Shown piece by piece: positions 39,003 through 47,246 of a stretch of 64,000 nt of DNA (the first letter of the stretch is position 1; the number at the start of each line of letters is the position of its first letter). The translations under genes and the position numbers were made by a program. This DNA comes from Rhodobacterales bacterium LSUCC0031 (GTDB taxonomy: Bacteria; Pseudomonadota; Alphaproteobacteria; Rhodobacterales; Rhodobacteraceae). The stretch is taken from assembly GCA_015689735.1 (NCBI GenBank), contig WVSP01000003.1, positions 124,001-188,000 on the forward strand. Reading direction: 5' to 3'. The notes beneath the pieces were generated by a model. The model saw only the letters and a program-made list of their open reading frames with translations. It did not search any database and was not told the origin of the DNA.

Positions 39003-40415
39003 CTATTCATGATCCACTGCCGCTTGCCCGAGTTTGCGCAGCACGTCAACCACGCGGGATACCTTGATCCCTTTGGACCCCTTGAGCAGGACAATATCAT
39101 CGGCCCTGAGGCTTTGCGGCAGGTATGCGGCCATGTCCTCGGCGTTGGCGCAATGTTTGCCGCGGATCGTACCGCGCAAGGCGGCATGCAGATGCGCCAT
39201 CAAGGGTCCGACTGTGTGGACCAGCGCGATGCGCGCCATAACGGGGTGTTCGGCGATGGCGGCATGAAGCGCCGGCCCCGTCGGCCCCAGTTCCAGCATG
39301 TCGCCCAAGACCGCGATGCGCCGCCCACGCCCTGTCGGCTCGGCCGCGGCCAGCATTTCAAGCGCTGCGCCAACCGAGGCGGGATTGGCATTGAAAGCAT
39401 CATCGATCATCGCGATCGTCAAATCATCGCGCCCGCCAAGCATCAGCTTTTCACGCGTGCCGCGCCCTTGAAACGGCGTCCAACTGGCGAGCGTGATCGC
39501 GGCTTGGGTCGCGTCCGCGCCGATCAAGTCGACCGCCGCCAGCGCGATCAGCGCGTTCATCGCGTAATGCCGACCCGGCGCGCCGATCTTGAATAGCCGC
39601 TTGGTGCCAAGGATATCGGCCTCGACCACCGTGGCGTTCTGGGCAAGCTGTGCCGCGATCATGCGCACCTCGGCCCCGTCGAAGGAACCAAAACGCACGA
39701 CGCGCGCACCGACCGAGCGGGCCTTGTCAAACAAGATCTGGGTCGTGTCGATATCACCATTGGCAAGTGCCACGCCACCGGGAGCGAGGCCCTCAAAGAT
39801 CGCGGCCTTTTCATGGGCGATCCCTTCAAGCGCACCGAACGCTTCCAGGTGGGCGGGCGCGACGGTGGTCACGATGGCAAGATCGGGCCGGGCGAGTTGC
39901 GACAGCGGCGCGATTTCGCCGGGATGGTTCATGCCGATCTCGATCACGGCATAGTCGGTATCGGCAGGCATGCGCGCCAGCGTAAGCGGCACCCCCCAGT
40001 GATTGTTGAAGCTGGCCACGGCGGCATGGGTCTTGCCCTGCGCGGCGAGCGCCGTGCGCAGCATTTCTTTGACCGTGGTCTTGCCGACCGACCCCGTCAC
40101 GGCGATGATCTTGGCACGGCTACGCGCGCGCGCGGCGACCGCCAAGGCGCGCAAACCATCCATGACATCATCAACGAGCAAAAGGCGCGTGGGATCAACA
40201 CCTTGCGGCACGCGCGACACAAGGGCGGCGGCGGCTCCGGCGGCCAGCGCGGCGGCGACGAAATCATGCCCGTCGCGAGCGGCGGAAAGCGCCACGAACA
40301 TCTCGCCCGGCGCAATCGTGCGACTATCAATCGACAGGCCCGTCACCGCCCAATCACCGGCGAGCTTACCACCCGTGGCGGCGGCGGCAGCGGCAGCTGT
40401 CCATAGTACGCTCAT
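39003..40415 (-). CDS. murF: UDP-MurNAc-tripeptide--D-Ala-D-Ala ligase
   Basis: MurF adds the D-Ala-D-Ala made by Ddl. The 470-residue protein has SIDSRTIAPGEMFVAL, the ATP loop TGSVGKTTVKEML, VIEIGMNHPGEI and DDAFNANPASVGAAL, all MurF marks. Alanine-rich repeats at the N-terminus (residues 7-13) are compositional. It overlaps murE by 4 bp. Confidence 0.97.
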   Translation of the reverse strand: MSVLWTAAAAAAATGGKLAGDWAVTGLSIDSRTIAPGEMFVALSAARDGHDFVAAALAAGAAAALVSRVPQGVDPTRLLLVDDVMDGLRALAVAARARSRAKIIAVTGSVGKTTVKEMLRTALAAQGKTHAAVASFNNHWGVPLTLARMPADTDYAVIEIGMNHPGEIAPLSQLARPDLAIVTTVAPAHLEAFGALEGIAHEKAAIFEGLAPGGVALANGDIDTTQILFDKARSVGARVVRFGSFDGAEVRMIAAQLAQNATVVEADILGTKRLFKIGAPGRHYAMNALIALAAVDLIGADATQAAITLASWTPFQGRGTREKLMLGGRDDLTIAMIDDAFNANPASVGAALEMLAAAEPTGRGRRIAVLGDMLELGPTGPALHAAIAEHPVMARIALVHTVGPLMAHLHAALRGTIRGKHCANAEDMAAYLPQSLRADDIVLLKGSKGIKVSRVVDVLRKLGQAAVDHE

Positions 40416-41896
40416 GCCCGCCCCTCCAACGCGGCGATGGCAAGGCTTGCCTGTTCGACATCGTCGAACGGATAGACCACATCGCCCACGATCTGCCCGC
40501 TTTCATGCCCCTTGCCCGCAATCAAGAGCGCATCACCTGGTGCCAAGTCTGCGACCCCGCGCAAGATCGCTTCGGCGCGGTCCCCCACCTCGAAGGCCGC
40601 GGGGCAAGCTTGCATAATTTCTGCACGAATTTGGGCTGGAACCTCGGATCTTGGGTTGTCGTCTGTCACAAATACCACATCAGCATGATCGGCAGCGGCC
40701 TTGCCCATCAAGGGGCGCTTGCCGCGGTCACGGTCGCCGCCGGCACCAAAGACCACAAGCAACCGGCCCATCACATGCGGGCGCAGCGCCCTGAGCGCCG
40801 TTTCCAGCGCGTCGGGCGTATGAGCGTAGTCAACGAAGACCGGCGCGCCATTGGCGCGGCGGCCTGCCAATTGCATGCGCCCGCGCACACCCGTCAGGCG
40901 CGGCAGAACGGAAAACACCGCCTGCGCCTCCTCGCCCGCGGCGATGACCAGACCGGCCGCCGTGAGCACATTCATCGCTTGAAAACCACCGATTAACGGC
41001 AAGCGCGTCTGCACCGGCTGACCCTGCCAGCGAAACAGCACATCTTGACCCGTCTCATCAAGGCGGCGCGCCGTGATCTTGAGGGCCGCATCCTCGGCAT
41101 ATTGGCCAACACCGATCACCTCGATCTCGCGGCGCGCACAGGCGGCAGCGACGTCGGGGCCGTAGTTGTCATCGAGATTGACGACCGCCACCCCATCTTC
41201 GGGCAAAAGCTCGGTGAACAAGCGCAGCTTGGCGTGGAAATAGGTCTCCATGTCGCCGTGGTAATCGAGATGGTCTTGTGTGAGATTCGTGAAAGCGGCC
41301 GCTGCAAGCCGCACCGCCTCCATCCGCCGCTGGTCAAGGCCGTGAGACGATGCCTCCATCGCGACATGGGTCACACCCGCCGCCGCCATCTCGGCCAAGA
41401 GCCGTTGAAGCGTCAGAGGATCGGGCGTTGTGTGTAGCCCCGGCGCGGCATATGCCCCTTCGACCCCGGTCGTGCCGATATTGACCGCCTCATGGTTCAA
41501 AAGCGCCCAGATCTGGCGCGCAAAACTGGCGACGCTGGTCTTGCCATTTGTGCCGGTCACCGCGACCACGCAATCGGGCTGCGCCGCGAACCAAAGTGCC
41601 GCTGCATGGGCAAGGGCGGCGCGCGCATCCTCGACCACCACCAGCGCAACTGCGCTTGCCGCCAAGGCATCGGCGGCGAGGGCTGCACCTTGGCGATCGG
41701 TCAAAATCGCAGCGGCTCCGTTTTGCAAGGCCGTGGGGATAAAGGCCGCGCCATGCACCTGCGTGCCGGGCAGCGCGGCAAAAAGGCTGCCGGGGGTCAA
41801 TTTGCGACTATCGAGCGACAGACCGCTCACAGCCACATCGCCGCCTGCGCGTGGCGTCAGACCGAGATCCGAAAGCTGCCGTGTCACAGCGGCCAT
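40412..41896 (-). CDS. murE: UDP-MurNAc-L-Ala-D-Glu--meso-DAP ligase
   Basis: MurE adds the third stem residue. The 494-residue protein has GLSLDSRKLTPGSLF, the ATP loop TGTNGKTSVASF, FTNLTQDHLDYHG, and the DDNPRSE motif that goes with meso-diaminopimelate, as expected for a Gram-negative. The start is uncertain: ATG 41896 (MAAVTRQLSDLGL) fits the family length, with GTG 41887 and an ATG at 41941 inside the ftsI end as alternatives. Confidence 0.95.
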   Translation of the reverse strand: MAAVTRQLSDLGLTPRAGGDVAVSGLSLDSRKLTPGSLFAALPGTQVHGAAFIPTALQNGAAAILTDRQGAALAADALAASAVALVVVEDARAALAHAAALWFAAQPDCVVAVTGTNGKTSVASFARQIWALLNHEAVNIGTTGVEGAYAAPGLHTTPDPLTLQRLLAEMAAAGVTHVAMEASSHGLDQRRMEAVRLAAAAFTNLTQDHLDYHGDMETYFHAKLRLFTELLPEDGVAVVNLDDNYGPDVAAACARREIEVIGVGQYAEDAALKITARRLDETGQDVLFRWQGQPVQTRLPLIGGFQAMNVLTAAGLVIAAGEEAQAVFSVLPRLTGVRGRMQLAGRRANGAPVFVDYAHTPDALETALRALRPHVMGRLLVVFGAGGDRDRGKRPLMGKAAADHADVVFVTDDNPRSEVPAQIRAEIMQACPAAFEVGDRAEAILRGVADLAPGDALLIAGKGHESGQIVGDVVYPFDDVEQASLAIAALEGRA

Positions 41897-41915
41897 TGCC
41901 CCACCCCATGCGCCC

Positions 41916-43697
41916 TCACCGTGACGCGCTCGATAGCGCATTCATGGCACCCGGTTCAATCTCGGGGCGCAACCCCAAAAGCGGGGCGCTGCGGCGAATG
42001 ATCTCGGCAGCGACGGGAACAACCGTCCAACCCGCGGTGCGGCGCGGTTCCGGCCCCGAGGTTTCAACAGGTTCTTGCAGCATGGTGATGAGCACATAGC
42101 GCGGTGCATGCATCGGAAAGGCCGCGGCAAAGGTGTTGATATTGCGATCTTCGTAATAACCACCCGTGGGGCGGGGCAGGTCGGCGGTGCCGGTCTTGCC
42201 GCCCACAGCGTAACCTTCGACCTCGGCAAAGCTTGCCGTGCCTTCGGTCACGGTGGCACGCATCATCGCGCGCAGTTCTTGGCTGGTCGCCTCTGAAATC
42301 ACACGCGCGCCAAGCTGAGGGCGATCTTGACGCAACAGCGTTGGCACCACTTGGGTGCCGCCGTTGACCATGGTCGCGTAGGCGCCGGCCAGATGCACCA
42401 GCGAAGTGGACACACCATGCCCATAGGAAATGGTCATGGTCGATAGCTCACCCCAACGCGGCGGGACCAACGGACGGGCATTGCGCGCCTCGATGATCTC
42501 GACAGGGGCCGGTGTCAGCAGCCCGAGCTTGTCGAGAAAGTCGCGCTGCGCCTCGCCGCCGATCTTTTGGGCGATGCGCGCTGTGCCGATATTCGACGAA
42601 TGGGTAAACACTTGGTGGACGGTCTGCTCAGGGCCGTAATTGCGGAAATCGCGGATGCTAAAGCGGCCCACGCGCATTGGCCCGCGGGTGTCGATGATGT
42701 CATCAGGCGCGATCAGGTCCAGCTCGAGCGCCTGCGCGATGGTGAAGGCTTTGAACACGCTGCCCAGTTCATAAACGCCCTGCACCGCGCGGTTGAACAG
42801 CGGGCTGTCAGCGGGGTCGCCCGAGGTTGCCGGGGCGGGGCGCGCGTTGGGGTCGAAATCGGGCAGGCTCGCCATGGCGATGATCTCGCCCGAGTGGGCA
42901 TCCATCAGTACCGCCGCGGCACCGCGCGCATTCATCAGCGCCATGCCGCCGGCCAGCACCTCTTCCAGACCGGCTTGGACGGAAAGATCGATCGACAATT
43001 GCAAAGGTACCGTGCGGCCCGGATCGCGCAAGCTGTCGTCAAACACTGCCTCCACGCCTGCCACGCCGATCACTTCGGCGGCATTGACCGCCTCTTGGCC
43101 GAAACCTGCACCGCCCAAGATATGGGCCGCCAAGCGCCCATTGGGATAAAGGCGCATCTCGCGCGGACCGAAAAGCAACCCCGGCTCGCCCAGATCATGG
43201 ACCTGCTGTTCCTGCTCGGGGCTGAGATAGCGGCGCAGCCACATGAAACGGCGATCCGAGTCGAGCCGTGCATAGAGCGTATCGGCCTCCATCTCTGGGA
43301 ATATCTCGGCAAGTCCATCGGCGGCGGCGCGTGCATCCACGATCTCATGGGGATGAGCGTAAAGGGCATTGGTCGCGAAATTCGTTGCCAGAACACGGCC
43401 CTCGCGATCGACGATATCGGCCCGCGTCGTGTGGATCGTGCTAGTGATACGGGCAACGGCGGGCTCGACCGCCTCGGAGGTTGCAAGTGCTGCCATACGC
43501 GCACCCACCGATCCAAAGGCGAACAGGAACACCACCGCGACAAGCAGCATCCGGCCCTCGGTGCGCTGACGTAGGCGGTCGCGGTCGGCCTCGTGGCGCA
43601 GGCGGAGGTTCTCGCGCTCAATCAAGGCGGGGTTTTCACCACGCTGACGCGCATCAAGGATGCGCGCCAAGGGTCTGAGCGGTGTACGCTGTGTCAT
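41916..43697 (-). CDS. ftsI: Septal transpeptidase FtsI (PBP3)
   Basis: FtsI is the class B penicillin-binding protein that cross-links septal peptidoglycan. The 593-residue protein has a basic cytosolic start, one membrane segment near 50-66, and a PBP dimerisation domain. The transpeptidase domain carries Ser313 in SVFK, SSN at 367-369 and KTGT at 501-504. It overlaps ftsL by 4 bp, in the normal dcw order. Confidence 0.97.
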   Translation of the reverse strand: MTQRTPLRPLARILDARQRGENPALIERENLRLRHEADRDRLRQRTEGRMLLVAVVFLFAFGSVGARMAALATSEAVEPAVARITSTIHTTRADIVDREGRVLATNFATNALYAHPHEIVDARAAADGLAEIFPEMEADTLYARLDSDRRFMWLRRYLSPEQEQQVHDLGEPGLLFGPREMRLYPNGRLAAHILGGAGFGQEAVNAAEVIGVAGVEAVFDDSLRDPGRTVPLQLSIDLSVQAGLEEVLAGGMALMNARGAAAVLMDAHSGEIIAMASLPDFDPNARPAPATSGDPADSPLFNRAVQGVYELGSVFKAFTIAQALELDLIAPDDIIDTRGPMRVGRFSIRDFRNYGPEQTVHQVFTHSSNIGTARIAQKIGGEAQRDFLDKLGLLTPAPVEIIEARNARPLVPPRWGELSTMTISYGHGVSTSLVHLAGAYATMVNGGTQVVPTLLRQDRPQLGARVISEATSQELRAMMRATVTEGTASFAEVEGYAVGGKTGTADLPRPTGGYYEDRNINTFAAAFPMHAPRYVLITMLQEPVETSGPEPRRTAGWTVVPVAAEIIRRSAPLLGLRPEIEPGAMNALSSASR

Positions 43698-44050
43698 GGG
43701 ATTTGCTCCTCGCTAAGGGAGGTGCTTTCCAAGATCAACGCGGCATCAGTGGTCTGGGCGACAGGTTGCGGATAGGGGATCTGAGTTGCCCGCCCGAATT
43801 GTTCAGGTGACATCGGCAACAGCCCCAAGCGTTCAAAATTGATGAAACCGAGCTCGCGCAGCCGGTCAGGACGGTTGAGATAGGCCCATTCGGCGGTCAA
43901 GATCGCCATCCGCTCACGCTCGGCACCGATCTGTGCTTGCAGACGCTCGACGCGGCGTTCGGCCTGTTGGGTCAAGATTGCCTGATGATAGGCCCAATAC
44001 CCCAAGGCCATCACCGCGATCATGCCACATAGGGTGAGAAAGTTGCGCAT
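43694..44050 (-). CDS. ftsL: Cell division protein FtsL
   Basis: The 118-residue bitopic protein is placed as FtsL by position between rsmH and ftsI and by shape. One membrane segment lies at about 4-22 (FLTLCGMIAVMALGYWAY), followed by a coiled coil (ILTQQAERRVERLQAQIGAERERMAILTAEWAYL, split here only as a description of 24-57) and the NRPDRLRELG motif typical of FtsL. ATG 44050 overlaps the rsmH stop by 1 bp; GTG 44053 would overlap by 4 bp. Confidence 0.9.
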   Translation of the reverse strand: MRNFLTLCGMIAVMALGYWAYHQAILTQQAERRVERLQAQIGAERERMAILTAEWAYLNRPDRLRELGFINFERLGLLPMSPEQFGRATQIPYPQPVAQTTDAALILESTSLSEEQIP

Positions 44051-45048
44051 CACAAAACCTCGGGCAGCAGCGGAAGACCAAGGCGGTCACGATCAACGGA
44101 GCGGGCCGGCGCATCGCTGCGGGTGGCCACGCGCAACCGTGCGGACCGCGCGCGCGGATTATCGGCCAATTCGCTGTTATCCGGTCCGATGGCCTTTTTC
44201 GGCGTCAGCACGAAACCGGGGATCTGCGCATGCGCGGCGGGGGCATGGCGCGAGCCACCGCCACCGCTGCTTGAGCGTTCGGCCAAGAAGCGTTTGACCA
44301 CGCGATCCTCGAGCGAATGAAATGTGACGACAGCGAGCTTGCCGCCCGGTTTCAATGCACGCTCGGCGGCCTCAAGTCCTTCGACAAGCTGGCGCAGCTC
44401 ATCATTCACCGCGATGCGGATGGCCTGAAAGCTGCGGGTTGCGGGGTGGCTTTGACCGGGCTTTTTGCGCGGCAAGCAGCCTTCGACCAGGCGGGCAAGT
44501 TGCAGGGTCGATGTGATTGGCCCTTTGGCACGCTCTGTCACGATGGCGCGCGCGATGCGACGGGCGGCATGTTCTTCACCATAGTGGTAAAGGATATCGG
44601 CAAGCAGCGCCTCGGGAGCTTGGTTGACGATATCGGCGGCAGACACGCCCGCCTGGCCCATGCGCATGTCGAGCGGGCCATCTTGCATGAAGGAAAAGCC
44701 GCGCTCGGCACGGTCAAGCTGCATCGAAGAAACGCCCAGATCGAGCGCGACACCGTCAAGCAGTTGCCCCGCCAAGCGGTCAAGATCCGAGAAAGTGCCT
44801 GCCACCAGCCGCAAACGATCGCCATATTCCCCCGCCCAAGGGGCCGCGAGATCAAAGGCCAGCGGGTCGCGGTCGATACCGATCACTTGCGTCGCACCTG
44901 CCGCCAAAAGGCCGCGGCTATAGCCGCCCGCGCCGAATGTGCCATCAAGCCAGACGCCTTCGACAGGGGCGACAGCCTTGAGAAGGGCGCGCAGCAAGAC
45001 CGGGATATGGGGCGCGCGAGGCTCGTCTGTCTCGCCTGCGGCGGTCAT
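44050..45048 (-). CDS. rsmH: 16S rRNA m4C1402 methyltransferase
   Basis: RsmH (MraW) methylates N4 of C1402 in 16S rRNA. The 332-residue protein has [15 protein letters not shown], the SAM loop [39 protein letters not shown] and [15 protein letters not shown], all family hallmarks. Its start overlaps the mraZ stop by 4 bp. Confidence 0.98.
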   Translation of the reverse strand: MTAAGETDEPRAPHIPVLLRALLKAVAPVEGVWLDGTFGAGGYSRGLLAAGATQVIGIDRDPLAFDLAAPWAGEYGDRLRLVAGTFSDLDRLAGQLLDGVALDLGVSSMQLDRAERGFSFMQDGPLDMRMGQAGVSAADIVNQAPEALLADILYHYGEEHAARRIARAIVTERAKGPITSTLQLARLVEGCLPRKKPGQSHPATRSFQAIRIAVNDELRQLVEGLEAAERALKPGGKLAVVTFHSLEDRVVKRFLAERSSSGGGGSRHAPAAHAQIPGFVLTPKKAIGPDNSELADNPRARSARLRVATRSDAPARSVDRDRLGLPLLPEVL

Positions 45049-45566
45049 TCCGCATCCATCGGGTTTGGCTCGTCGGGCAAAAGCGACAACGCATCGAAAT
45101 GCGCATTGTCGCGCCCAAGCTCGGCCAGAAGAGCAGCAAATGTCGCAGCCTGCGTATCGGCCTCGGCAGGGCTGAGGATATGAAATTTCTCGCCATGCCC
45201 CTCGAACGCGGCCTCGTCGCCAAGCGCGATCTTGTCGCGCAACTCCTGCGACAGCACGATCCGCCCCGTCTCATCAAGCGTCAGCGTCTCGGACATGGTC
45301 TTGTAGTAGTAGGCCATGATACGGGCCTCGGCCGAGCCCGATTTCATCCGGCTGATGCGCGACAAGAGCCGCGCATAGGCATCGGCCGACCAGCATTCGA
45401 TGAATTTCTTGGTGGGATCGCCGAAGGTGACATGCATCCGCAACACGCCACCCGGCGCATACTCGGCGTCGCAGTTCTGCAAGACACGACGAAACTTGAC
45501 CGGGATCGAGACCCGGCCCTTTCCGTCCATCTTGTTCCGGCTGACGCCGGTGAACTCGCGTTCCAC
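45045..45566 (-). CDS. mraZ: Transcriptional regulator MraZ
   Basis: MraZ is the AbrB-like, ring-forming DNA-binding protein that controls the dcw cluster in several bacteria. The 173-residue protein has two SpoVT/AbrB-type repeats with the DxxxR pattern, [10 protein letters not shown] and [11 protein letters not shown] chose GTG 45566 ([17 protein letters not shown]), with AGGG about 9 nt upstream, because the domain begins there. A frame from ATG 45653 would run through a strong leader hairpin, which argues against it. It is the first gene of the dcw cluster. Confidence 0.93.
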   Translation of the reverse strand: MEREFTGVSRNKMDGKGRVSIPVKFRRVLQNCDAEYAPGGVLRMHVTFGDPTKKFIECWSADAYARLLSRISRMKSGSAEARIMAYYYKTMSETLTLDETGRIVLSQELRDKIALGDEAAFEGHGEKFHILSPAEADTQAATFAALLAELGRDNAHFDALSLLPDEPNPMDAE

Positions 45567-45617
45567 GGGACTTTGCCCTTTTCTGCCTCGTTTGGGTCGC
45601 AGTGCGACCGCCGGGAA

Positions 45618-45827
45618 TGGAAACGGCGGATTGAGCAAGCTGCCACTGCTCAATCCGCCGCTCTCGTCCCATCTCTGGGTGTCCGACTACGCAGGCCACC
45701 TGGGGGGATGTCTGCTCGCTTGCGCGCCGGATCTCTTTTTTCTGGCGTGAGAGATGCCTGTATGAACCTGCCGTTTTTTGTTTTTGGTTCAGGCCTTTGC
45801 GGCCCGATCTTTTACTCGTCTGCCAGT
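45618..45827 (-). ncRNA. Candidate UpsM-like leader sRNA of the dcw cluster
   Basis: The transcript region between a possible promoter (45832-45863) and the hairpin at 45624-45660 is about 210 nt. I recall that in Rhodobacter sphaeroides the abundant sRNA UpsM, of about 200 nt, comes from partial termination in the mraZ 5' leader. Position, size and the terminal hairpin match. The ends here are estimates, and sequence similarity to UpsM was not checked. Confidence 0.55.
45624..45660 (-). terminator. 14-bp hairpin in the mraZ leader (attenuator/sRNA end)
   Basis: The arms CGGCGGATTGAGCA and TGCTCAATCCGCCG pair perfectly over 14 bp around a 9-nt loop. On the minus strand it is followed by TTTCCATT, a weak T-run. 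It ends about 57 nt before the mraZ start, so it could end some transcripts early and let others read on into the dcw genes. Confidence 0.75.
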
Positions 45828-45831
45828 GACC

Positions 45832-45863
45832 AATAGATGCCATGGCGTCATGCCCCATGTAAA
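45832..45863 (-). promoter_or_regulatory. Possible dcw promoter
   Basis: On the minus strand TTTACA (45863-45858) resembles a -35 box. The -10 candidates CATCTA or TCTATT lie 18-20 nt further on and match weakly. The TGGGA dyad at 45873-45887 is just upstream of the -35. Confidence 0.35.
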
Positions 45864-45872
45864 CCCTTTTTT

Positions 45873-45887
45873 TGGGAATTATTCCCA
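45873..45887. promoter_or_regulatory. TGGGA dyad near the dcw promoter
   Basis: TGGGAAT and ATTCCCA are perfect arms around one central base. TGGG-type repeats are the known recognition element of MraZ in Escherichia coli, although there they are direct repeats. The site is about 10 bp upstream of the candidate -35. Confidence 0.5.
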
Positions 45888-45956
45888 TTTTATGGGTCAG
45901 AAGACCAAAGCGCAGCGCAGGACCGTTGAACCACCCAATGGCTGGGGGCAGGTATT

Positions 45957-45969
45957 GTGGTGGGACCAC
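45957..45969. promoter_or_regulatory. TGGGA site inside a GTGG/CCAC dyad
   Basis: GTGG, TGGGA and CCAC form a short dyad. It is the middle of three TGGGA-type sites in the mraZ upstream region. Confidence 0.35.
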
Positions 45970-46012
45970 GGCATGCCCCAATATCTTGAGATGAGCCGGC
46001 AAGGGGTGAAAA

Positions 46013-46027
46013 TGGGACTGCGTCCCA
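46013..46027. promoter_or_regulatory. Second perfect TGGGA dyad
   Basis: TGGGAC and GTCCCA are perfect 6-bp arms around TGC. It is 140 bp upstream of the first dyad (start to start) and near the mrp terminator. Confidence 0.45.
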
Positions 46028-46057
46028 ATTTTCGCCCATGCAGGGTGAAATGCGGGA

Positions 46058-46099
46058 AAGAAGGGGCGTGATTGCGCGCGCATGGCGCGAATCACCCCT
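46058..46099 (-). terminator. Terminator of mrp
   Basis: On the minus strand AGGGGTGATTCGCGC pairs with GCGCAATCACGCCCCT, with one bulge and one mismatch, around a 7-nt loop, followed by TCTTTCCC. It begins about 21 nt past the mrp stop and separates mrp from the dcw promoter region. Confidence 0.65.
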
Positions 46100-46120
46100 C
46101 CCAGAACGGTCAGGTGCGGA

Positions 46121-47197
46121 TCACACCAAGCCGCCGGCAATCAGGCGGGCCGCCAAAGCGCCATAGGCCGTGGCCATCGGCCCCTCGCCCGCAGCAATCG
46201 GCACACCCGCATCCCCAGCAAGGCGCGTGTCCAGATCGATGGGAAGCGATCCCAGATAAGGCAGGCCAAGCTTCTCCGCCTCGGCTTTGACGCCACCTTG
46301 GCCAAAGATATGGGCCTCATGCCCGCATGCGGGGCAATGGTAAACGCCCATATTCTCGATCAGGCCGAGAACCGGGGTCTTGAGCAATTCGAACATGTTG
46401 AGCGCCTTGCGCGCATCCAAAAGCGCCACATCCTGCGGGGTGGATACCACGATTGCGCCGCTCACATCCGCGCGTTGGCAAAGCGTCATGGCCACATCGC
46501 CCGTACCGGGCGGCAGATCGACGATCAGCACATCAAGCTCGCCCCAGGCGACCTGCGTCAACATCTGCTGTAGTGCGCCCATCAACATTGGACCTCGCCA
46601 CACCACGGCTTTCTCTTCGGGCAGCATGAAGCCGATCGACATGAGCGTCACGCCATGCCCATGCAGAGGGATGATCGTTTTTCCATCGGGCGAGGCGGGG
46701 CGCTTGTTCACCCCCATCATACGCGGCTGGCTGGGGCCGTAGATATCGGCGTCCAGCAGCCCGACCTTTTTGCCCGCCCGCGCCAAGGCCACGGCGAGGT
46801 TGGAGGCGACGGTGGATTTACCCACCCCACCCTTGCCTGAGCCCACCGCGATGATGCGATTGACGCCTGTCGGGTTCATCGGTCCGGCCTGCGGGGTGGG
46901 ATGGCCGCCGATCATCAGGTTTGGTGGCGGCGCAGCGGGCTTGGGTGCCGGACCATGCGCGGTCAGCGCGACCGAGACCTGTTCGACACCGGCCAGTTTG
47001 CGCACCAGCCCCTCGCAGGCCAGCCGCACCGGTTCCATCTTGCGCGCCATATCGGGGCTTTCGGCCTCGAGCACGAAACTCACGCGCCCGCCCTCGACCT
47101 TGAGCGCGCGGACCATGTCCCGGCTGACCGGGTCACCACCATCGGGCAGGGTCAAGCCACGCAGGTTCTCAAGAATGGTTTCGCGGGTCTGTGTCAT
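46121..47197 (-). CDS. mrp: Mrp/NBP35-family iron-sulfur carrier ATPase
   Basis: The Mrp (ApbC) family carries or loads Fe-S clusters. The 358-residue protein has an N-terminal MIP18-like domain (about 1-85) and a P-loop ATPase with the deviant Walker A GSGKGGVGKSTVASN. DADIYGPSQPRMMG and DLPPGTGDVAMTL follow, and the cluster-binding CPAC motif lies in VYHCPACGHEAHIFG. A hairpin with a T-rich tail follows the stop. Confidence 0.95.
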   Translation of the reverse strand: MTQTRETILENLRGLTLPDGGDPVSRDMVRALKVEGGRVSFVLEAESPDMARKMEPVRLACEGLVRKLAGVEQVSVALTAHGPAPKPAAPPPNLMIGGHPTPQAGPMNPTGVNRIIAVGSGKGGVGKSTVASNLAVALARAGKKVGLLDADIYGPSQPRMMGVNKRPASPDGKTIIPLHGHGVTLMSIGFMLPEEKAVVWRGPMLMGALQQMLTQVAWGELDVLIVDLPPGTGDVAMTLCQRADVSGAIVVSTPQDVALLDARKALNMFELLKTPVLGLIENMGVYHCPACGHEAHIFGQGGVKAEAEKLGLPYLGSLPIDLDTRLAGDAGVPIAAGEGPMATAYGALAARLIAGGLV

Positions 47198-47246
47198 GCT
47201 TGGCCTGTGGTGTTATGCGATTGCTCTCGCGCCTTGACATAATCGC

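Noticed and set aside
45778-46071. 97-codon plus-strand frame in the mraZ leader region
   Set aside because: It runs opposite to mraZ through the promoter, the TGGGA dyads and the mrp terminator, has no ribosome site and no recognisable domain.
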